This document shows, one piece after another, positions 6,959 to 10,889 of a stretch of 10,889 bases of DNA (position 1 is the first letter of the stretch; every line of letters starts with the position of its first letter). Under the pieces are notes generated by a model that was not told the DNA's origin, did no database searches, and saw only the letters and a program-made list of their open reading frames with translations. The DNA comes from Candidatus Thorarchaeota archaeon (GTDB lineage: Archaea > Asgardarchaeota > Thorarchaeia > Thorarchaeales > Thorarchaeaceae): positions 1 through 10,889 of the forward strand of contig JAEOUL010000355.1 of assembly GCA_016839345.1 (NCBI GenBank), given 5' to 3'. The position numbers and the translations under genes were made by a program.

Positions 6959-8078
6959 TCCGCATAAATACAACTGCGCCTATGGCCATAACTACAATCA
7001 CACCCATAACAGCGTAGATCAGCATTTGGTCTATTGGAATTCCATTTGATATGGGAGTAATGGGTAAATCACCATTGATGTATCCGATGAACAGGTCTTC
7101 AAAGGCGTCTGCATCTGCGTTCACAGCAACTATTGCATTCGTACTACCAGCTCCAGTTGAGTTTGTCTGACCTTCATGATTCAGTAGGTCAACTACAATC
7201 TCTATATGGTGTTCTTCAAAAGTCACGACCTCAGGATTTGTTAAAGAAACAACTGCAAGTTGATCCCAGAAATACAAGCCAACACTGGTAGCGCCGTAAA
7301 CAAGTAGTGCCTCTGGAGTGACCATGACACTCTCTAATCGAGTCTTGAAATCGTCTGTCACCGGGACATGATTTGTGGCATCGAGTGTAACCATTGTAAT
7401 AGGAACGCCGGACTGGAAAACAATGTCAGCAGCGTGAGGGTCGACCCACATATTCCACTCTGCAACGTAGTTCGGGATTGCTCCACCTGATTCAGAACCA
7501 ACATTGCCAGCAACCTCAACTGCTCCACCCATGATTTGGATCTTGTCAATTTTAGATTTGATTGATGGTTGAGCTTCAAGTGCGCTAGCTACATTCGTGA
7601 GTGGACCAAGAGACACAATGGTCACATTTTCTTGTGCACCATCAATCAAAGATATCATGAGTTCAGTAGCATTCATTTCAGATGGTGTCTGACTGGTTGA
7701 AGGAAGATCAAGTCCATAGGAGTTGTTACTTGCTTCCCTCCATGGAGTTGGAAATGCGTGGTCAACTACAAGAGGAGTGTATTTTCCAGCAGCAACCGGG
7801 ATATTACTGATTCCCAAATATTCTAGGATTCTTAGTGTGTTGCTAACACCATGGTCAACGTAAGATACACCACATGATACACCAATTCCGATAACTGTGA
7901 CCGATGAATGACTCAGAAGATACATGAGAGCACTGAAGTCGTCAGGAGCTGCATCCATGTCCACGAAGACTTTGATTTCCTCCTGCATATGTGTGTAAGC
8001 TGCAACCGATGGAGAACAGCCCAGTGCTATGAATAGTACAATAAGAATTGAAATTGGGAATCTTTGACCCTTCCGCAT
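6951..8078 (-). CDS. Exported, membrane-anchored nucleoside hydrolase (IUNH family)
   Basis: A 375-residue protein cleaving the N-glycosidic bond of ribonucleosides. The N-terminus is a signal peptide (ISILIVLFIALGCSPSVAA), with Cys21 in a possible lipobox. The Ca2+/ribose site VDMDAAPDD (Asp40, Asp42, Asp46, Asp47) follows, then SLGPLTNVASAL, MGGAV, the AEWNMWVDPHAA block (Glu207, Asn209) and FWDQLA with Asp272. The usual catalytic His before that Asp is Trp271; Trp-Asp is the arrangement described for purine-specific IAG nucleoside hydrolases. A C-terminal hydrophobic helix (about 352-372) ending in RRK anchors it, so the enzyme should face outside. The ATG at 8078 has GGAGGA six bases upstream. 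Inferred role: extracellular nucleoside scavenging. Cytoplasmic homologues lack the signal and anchor. Confidence 0.9.
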   Translation of the reverse strand: MRKGQRFPISILIVLFIALGCSPSVAAYTHMQEEIKVFVDMDAAPDDFSALMYLLSHSSVTVIGIGVSCGVSYVDHGVSNTLRILEYLGISNIPVAAGKYTPLVVDHAFPTPWREASNNSYGLDLPSTSQTPSEMNATELMISLIDGAQENVTIVSLGPLTNVASALEAQPSIKSKIDKIQIMGGAVEVAGNVGSESGGAIPNYVAEWNMWVDPHAADIVFQSGVPITMVTLDATNHVPVTDDFKTRLESVMVTPEALLVYGATSVGLYFWDQLAVVSLTNPEVVTFEEHHIEIVVDLLNHEGQTNSTGAGSTNAIVAVNADADAFEDLFIGYINGDLPITPISNGIPIDQMLIYAVMGVIVVMAIGAVVFMRRK

Positions 8079-8084
8079 TACTAT

Positions 8085-8121
8085 TCCTCCAGAAATGTAC
8101 AGTTGAGGTTTGTATTAAATA
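8085..8121 (-). promoter_or_regulatory. Promoter and RBS of nucleoside hydrolase gene
   Basis: On the minus strand TATTTAATA (8113-8121 on +) is a TATA-like box. About 25 bases downstream would be the transcript start, followed at once by the Shine-Dalgarno GGAGGA (8085-8090), six bases before the ATG. This gives a short leader of roughly 14 bases. Confidence 0.5.
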
Positions 8122-8170
8122 CCTAATATGGTGGGGAAGGATAATGAATCGAATAAGCCTTGTCGCAATG

Positions 8171-8179
8171 TTTTTAATC
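8171..8179 (+). promoter_or_regulatory. TATA-like box of tRNA-Val
   Basis: TTTTTAATC lies 26-34 bases upstream of the first base of the tRNA, where an archaeal TATA element is expected. Confidence 0.45.
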
Positions 8180-8204
8180 GACATTCATCGTGACTGATTT
8201 GTTT

Positions 8205-8282
8205 GGGCCGGTGGTCTAGCCCGGCTATGATACCGCATTGACAGTGCGGTGGTCACGTGTTCAAATCACGTCCGGCCCACCA
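8205..8282 (+). tRNA. tRNA-Val (anticodon GAC)
   Basis: A complete cloverleaf can be drawn. The acceptor stem is GGGCCGG with CCGGCCC (8205-8211 and 8272-8278). The anticodon stem is CCGCA/TGCGG around the loop TTGACAG, giving anticodon GAC at 8240-8242. The T stem is ACGTG/CACGT around TTCAAAT. The discriminator is A8279, and CCA is encoded at 8280-8282. It decodes GUC and GUU. There is no intron. Its 3' half, from the anticodon arm onward, recurs 2410 bases downstream, which marks the gene as a probable integration site. Confidence 0.95.
8237..8282 (+). repeat. Putative attL: tRNA-Val 3' half
   Basis: The 46-base segment from the last base of the anticodon 5' stem through the encoded CCA. 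It recurs at 10647-10692. If the integration model holds, this copy was supplied by the element and keeps the tRNA functional. Confidence 0.6.
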
Positions 8283-8322
8283 TTTCCATTTAGTTCATTT
8301 TCCAGATACTTCGGTAGCCACA

Positions 8323-8347
8323 TTTTTATCTAGTTGAGTGCTGTCCA
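8323..8347 (+). promoter_or_regulatory. Promoter of 260-aa membrane protein gene, probably leaderless
   Basis: TTTTTATC at 8323-8330 lies about 18-25 bases upstream of the ATG at 8348 and there is no Shine-Dalgarno between them. This spacing predicts transcription starting at or next to the start codon, common in archaea. Confidence 0.45.
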
Positions 8348-9130
8348 ATGATGGACTTGGGGAGAGAGTTCGTGACGATAAATGATGATGAACTATCTAT
8401 CGTGGCAATTCTAGCATTTTTGATGGTTGCTCTTTTTCATGGTACCAGAATAATCATTGCACTTTCGCATTTGTATTTCATCGAACTAGTTTCAATCATA
8501 TTTATCGGATTCTATGTATTCATAGAAGTAATTTCGTTAGTAGGTTTATTGAAACATCGAGAGGAAGCACTAGGTCTATCTCTTGGTCTTAGCCTAGTGG
8601 TTTCGTATCCATTGGTTGTAAGCGTATTAACTCCCTTTTCTGATATTGCTCAATTGTTCTTCTTGATTATAGGAATATTAGAGGCAATGATGCTTGCTAT
8701 CCTCTGGTTCAATTTCCCCTTCAGGGTGAGGACCGGCACCCGAATGAAATCAAAACTTGTTTTTACTAATCTCTCTTCTGAGAGTGTGAGTTTCTTGCTC
8801 GTATTAGCAGTTCAGGCAATTCGCTTGATGTTGGTGTCATATGGAACAATATCGGTATATTCTCTCAATACCGAATGGTCAGCAACCTATGCTCAAAATG
8901 CAGCAGTTTTTCTTATCGTAGATTTCATATGTTTGGTAGGACTCATTCTTGGAAGAGAGTGGGGATATCATCTAACAGTTGTTTCTCTTTGTATTGGAGT
9001 TATACATGAATCAACATTCGCGCAAATTTATCTCTTGATACCAGATCTGCGTGTATTGATTATCATGTATTTCCTGCAGTTTGCGATCTTATCATCGGAA
9101 AGATTCAAACTAAGATTCAGTTCCCTATAG
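8348..9130 (+). CDS. Unknown multi-spanning membrane protein with internal duplication
   Basis: A 260-residue very hydrophobic protein of no family I recognise. About eight membrane segments can be seen (about 17-40, 44-68, 76-96, 100-123, 146-170, 184-202, 208-229, 232-250), with a basic cytoplasmic-looking loop FRVRTGTRMKSK at 125-136 in the middle. The two halves look like repeats. ISLVGLLKHRE (62-72) matches ICLVGLILGRE (194-204) at an offset of 132, half the protein length, and both are followed by a similar hydrophobic segment. This suggests a 4+4 helix duplication. A second ATG follows the first directly; the first is used because of the leaderless promoter spacing. The gene lies immediately downstream of the tRNA inside the putative element. 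Function is unknown; a carrier or immunity-like membrane protein cannot be told apart by eye. Confidence 0.75.
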   Translation: MMDLGREFVTINDDELSIVAILAFLMVALFHGTRIIIALSHLYFIELVSIIFIGFYVFIEVISLVGLLKHREEALGLSLGLSLVVSYPLVVSVLTPFSDIAQLFFLIIGILEAMMLAILWFNFPFRVRTGTRMKSKLVFTNLSSESVSFLLVLAVQAIRLMLVSYGTISVYSLNTEWSATYAQNAAVFLIVDFICLVGLILGREWGYHLTVVSLCIGVIHESTFAQIYLLIPDLRVLIIMYFLQFAILSSERFKLRFSSL

Positions 9131-9137
9131 AAAGACA

Positions 9138-9350
9138 GTGCGGCCTGCGCCGGGTGTGTTGAGCTGGAAACATCTGGATACTCTTGCCGAGCTTGTGGCA
9201 GGAGATGTGACTATGCTGGCAAGGTTCTCCCGAAACAATGCATCTGCGTTGACTCCGAAGAAATACAAGGTCTATGAGGAGCAGTACTCAGGAAGGAATA
9301 TACGAGACTCTTGGAAACCTTGGAAATCTGAACAACCTAGCCATTGACTT
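9138..9350 (+). CDS. Small ORF or gene fragment, GC-richer than surroundings
   Basis: A 69-residue open frame from GTG 9138, seven bases after the preceding stop, read to the TGA at 9348-9350. It is charged and soluble, unlike the flanking membrane proteins (DTLAELVAGDVTMLARFSRN, then LTPKKYKVYEEQYSGRN), looks helical, and reads like genuine protein and not noise. Its DNA is clearly richer in G and C than its neighbours. No Shine-Dalgarno precedes the GTG. The first bases, GACAGTGCGG (9134-9143), repeat the tRNA-Val anticodon-arm core. It may be the 3' end of a gene truncated by recombination at that core, or a small second cistron. I do not recognise the family. Confidence 0.4.
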
Positions 9351-9384
9351 CTAAGAGTGTGAAGATACAGAAAATTTAGGTGGA

Positions 9385-9440
9385 TTTTATACATAGGCAC
9401 ACATATCAGTTAGTTTTGTTTCTTTTATTGCAGTAAGGAG
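9385..9440 (+). promoter_or_regulatory. Promoter and RBS of 308-aa membrane protein gene
   Basis: TTTTATACA (9385-9393) is a TATA-like box. The transcript would start near 9415 and carry the Shine-Dalgarno AAGGAG (9435-9440), five bases before the TTG at 9446 or eleven before the ATG at 9452. Confidence 0.45.
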
Positions 9441-9445
9441 AGTAG

Positions 9446-10372
9446 TTGAGGATGAAGTTTGAAAAACGATACATTCCCCTAATCTTAATCACGCTATATG
9501 GGTTCATCTATGCATTGTGGTTTACATCCGGATTCATATCTGCGGTTTTTGAAAGGTTTAATCCAGATTGGGATATACTTGCTTTTTTCCCAGGATTGGC
9601 AGATGCTGATAATCTCTATTTGCTATTTGGCACTCTCGTCTGGCAAATCATTGTTTTGTTTTTCAGTATAGGTGTTGCAGGTTTCTTCATAGTACTTCAC
9701 AGAAATGTGGAAAGAGGCCGTACCTTGAAAATTGAAGCAGTACAACCTAGTCTATCATTCTCTCGAATGATTAGACGGGCAATTGTTCCTGCCATGTTCA
9801 GTTTTAGTATTGGGGAATTCGCAATAGCATACTTGAGGCCATTAGGAATCTTCGAACAACCTAATCTAGGGAGTGTCAACATTCAGGCTCGATTTGACCT
9901 CTTTGCGGTTAAGACACTCCATCTATCTCTGCTTTTACTCCCATTAACACTGGCGATAATCATTTCGACTTGGCTTCTGAACGATTTCGTGGTAGTATCA
10001 TACAAATCTAAAACAGAGCCCGGGGAATATTCGGATCCACAAAAAGTGGGTCAGTGGGTATCAGGTCTTCTCAGTGGTTTCTCAATCTTTGCTTTCCCCA
10101 TTGCATATCTTAGCCAATTCGTCATCGATCCAATAAGTCGATTTGGACCTGATGTGGTTCTACAAACTATCCATTTGGTAATCTTCATGATTACTAATGT
10201 CATAATCATGTTGATAGCTTTTGTTCTTCCAATCATCATCGTGTACGAGTTGGGGAGAACAAGAATAGCGAAATATTTCTACAGAGTTGCAAGTAGATTG
10301 AAAGTGGAAAATAGGAACATTCTCCTTTCGACACCTGAGATACCTGTAATAGCTGATGACTCGTATGGATGA
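9446..10372 (+). CDS. Unknown six-helix membrane protein
   Basis: A 308-residue integral membrane protein of no family I recognise. Hydrophobic segments lie at about 9-35, 58-85, 110-131, 155-177, 203-226 and 242-270. Between helices 2 and 3 is a basic loop with HRNVERGRTLK, and between 4 and 5 a polar loop, YKSKTEPGEYSDPQKVG. The C-terminus (about 271-308) is soluble, starting basic (RTRIAKYFYRVASRLK). The start is either TTG 9446, which has the better Shine-Dalgarno spacing, or ATG 9452, which is the better codon; they differ by two residues. It is the last gene before the decayed tRNA fragment and part of the putative element's cargo. It resembles the neighbouring membrane protein only in hydrophobicity; I see no shared motif. 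Transport, sensing or defence roles are all possible and none is shown. Confidence 0.75.
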   Translation: MRMKFEKRYIPLILITLYGFIYALWFTSGFISAVFERFNPDWDILAFFPGLADADNLYLLFGTLVWQIIVLFFSIGVAGFFIVLHRNVERGRTLKIEAVQPSLSFSRMIRRAIVPAMFSFSIGEFAIAYLRPLGIFEQPNLGSVNIQARFDLFAVKTLHLSLLLLPLTLAIIISTWLLNDFVVVSYKSKTEPGEYSDPQKVGQWVSGLLSGFSIFAFPIAYLSQFVIDPISRFGPDVVLQTIHLVIFMITNVIIMLIAFVLPIIIVYELGRTRIAKYFYRVASRLKVENRNILLSTPEIPVIADDSYG

Positions 10373-10437
10373 TTATCAACTGTTTATAAGATACTGAGAG
10401 CATGGTAGAATCCACTCTGAGGTTATTAGTCGCGAGG

Positions 10438-10445
10438 TTTTTTTT
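10438..10445 (+). terminator. T-run terminator
   Basis: Eight consecutive T, preceded by GCGAGG, 65 bases after the stop of the 308-aa membrane protein gene. This is the usual form of an archaeal terminator. Confidence 0.5.
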
Positions 10446-10646
10446 ATCAAAGGTAGTGACTGTTAACTGTTGAGACCTACCATTCTCTTTGTATACCGTT
10501 TACAGTATTTAGGAAATGTTAAACATTCTTTGATTATTTGTTTCTTCACTATTTTCCCCTAGGCTACATGACTGGTTGTCGAAACTTGTTCTATGCACAT
10601 CTAGGTTTCTTCAGGAGAGATGAATGAATTCACAAATAATCATCAT

Positions 10647-10692
10647 ATTGACAGTGCGGTGGTCACGTATTCAAATCACGTCCAGTCCACCA
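10647..10692 (+). repeat. Putative attR: decayed tRNA-Val 3' half
   Basis: Matches 8237-8282 at 43 of 46 positions. The three substitutions (8259 G to A; 8274 G to A; 8276 C to T) disrupt a T-stem pair and the acceptor sequence. The match starts sharply at the anticodon arm; the bases before it show no trace of the tRNA 5' half. It cannot form a tRNA and is best read as the displaced chromosomal half after integration, drifting without selection. Confidence 0.65.
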
Positions 10693-10726
10693 CTTATCTT
10701 CTTAGAGTCGAAGGATTCATTGCCGT

Positions 10727-10889
10727 TCAAACAGCTGCAATCTGTTTCTTCTTTATGACAATTAATACAGATACTCCGATGATTGCGACTCCTCCTAGTG
10801 CACCTACTAACAGCAGCGTATTGTCACCTGTCAGACCGGGTACGCCACCACCACTAAGCATCATTGTAATAGGAGCATCATAGCCAGTA
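10727..10889 (-). CDS. Surface protein C-terminus with membrane anchor, partial
   Basis: The last 53 residues of a protein encoded on the minus strand, with its stop at 10727-10729; the rest lies beyond the window. The visible part is a short Gly-rich linker (SGGGVPGLTGDN), one hydrophobic helix (TLLLVGALGGVAIIGVSVLI) and a basic stop-transfer KKK, then QIAAV. This is the usual end of archaeal cell-surface proteins, with the bulk outside and a C-terminal anchor in the membrane, as in the nucleoside hydrolase here. The extracellular function cannot be told from this piece. It lies 35 bases past the putative attR. Confidence 0.65.
   Translation of the reverse strand, partial: TGYDAPITMMLSGGGVPGLTGDNTLLLVGALGGVAIIGVSVLIVIKKKQIAAV

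Larger units (their letters stand above)
8237..10692. mobile_element. Putative small element integrated in tRNA-Val
   Basis: The region is bounded by direct repeats of the tRNA-Val 3' half: 8237-8282 (inside the intact tRNA) and 10647-10692 (43 of 46 identical). The unit length between repeats is 2410 bp. Site-specific integrases of the archaeal SSV/pNOB8 type and bacterial tyrosine integrases recombine in the tRNA 3' half, restore the tRNA with element DNA and leave a fragment at the far end; this arrangement matches. The cargo is two unknown multi-spanning membrane proteins and one small ORF. No integrase, replication protein or toxin is recognisable. It may be a decayed remnant, a non-autonomous element mobilised in trans, or a cassette left after deletion. 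The only alternative consistent with the repeats is partial tandem duplication of the tRNA. Confidence 0.55.
10373..10726. other. 354-base AT-rich region without a gene
   Basis: Contains a run of eight T at 10438-10445, a likely terminator for the 308-aa gene; a perfect palindrome AATGTT-A-AACATT (10515-10527); and the tRNA-Val 3'-half copy (10647-10692). Nothing else convincing was seen: an open frame from 10620 runs through the tRNA copy and is antisense to the surface protein, so it is not counted. Confidence 0.6.

Noticed and set aside
6591..6973. Two minus-strand open frames across the dUTPase gene
   Set aside because: The plus-strand frame has all five dUTPase motifs; the others are antisense shadows.
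8237..10692. Looking for an SSV-type split integrase in the island
   Set aside because: Neither end shows a tyrosine recombinase motif (R...HxxR...Y); the proteins present are multi-spanning membrane proteins.
10620..10883. Open frame of 87 codons on + with GGAG just before its ATG
   Set aside because: It runs through the decayed tRNA copy and is then antisense to the surface protein C-terminus; its RBS spacing is too short and the product looks random.

Overview
The window looks like archaeal chromosome of moderate GC. The gene set, the C-terminally membrane-anchored surface proteins and the PadR/HAAS pair would suit an Asgard (Thorarchaeota-like) or related uncultured archaeon, but that lineage call is inference. 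Archaeal signs are TATA-like boxes about 25 bases ahead of expected transcript starts (tRNA, padR, the 260-aa gene), probable leaderless starts mixed with strong Shine-Dalgarno sites, T-rich terminators, and a compact tRNA-Val(GAC).

Layout. (1) Positions 1-3312, + strand: a tight operon with the C-terminal part of a GH94-like glycoside phosphorylase/hydrolase followed by two different uroporphyrinogen-decarboxylase-superfamily proteins of the corrinoid/CoM methyltransferase type. Together they suggest processing of a (possibly methylated) glycan or one-carbon chemistry, with the corrinoid partner outside the window. (2) 3389-6339, - strand: an FTR1-type iron permease, a small TIGR04076-like cysteine protein, and a coupled padR-HAAS membrane protein operon whose promoter carries a strong inverted repeat, probably the PadR operator. 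(3) 6486-8078: a trimeric dUTPase facing an exported, membrane-anchored nucleoside hydrolase. Their stop codons lie inside one shared hairpin, and together they point to nucleotide hygiene and nucleoside scavenging. (4) 8205-10692: an intact tRNA-Val(GAC), about 2.4 kb of AT-rich DNA with two unknown multi-spanning membrane proteins and a small GC-richer ORF, then a decayed 46-bp copy of the tRNA 3' half starting at the anticodon arm. This is the classic footprint of a tRNA-integrated element (attL/attR), here very small and with no visible integrase. (5) 10727-end, - strand: the C-terminus of a surface protein with a membrane anchor.

The most interesting object is the tRNA-bounded 2.4-kb island. 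Next come the GH94/URO-D operon and the anchored nucleoside hydrolase with a Trp-Asp active-site signature.
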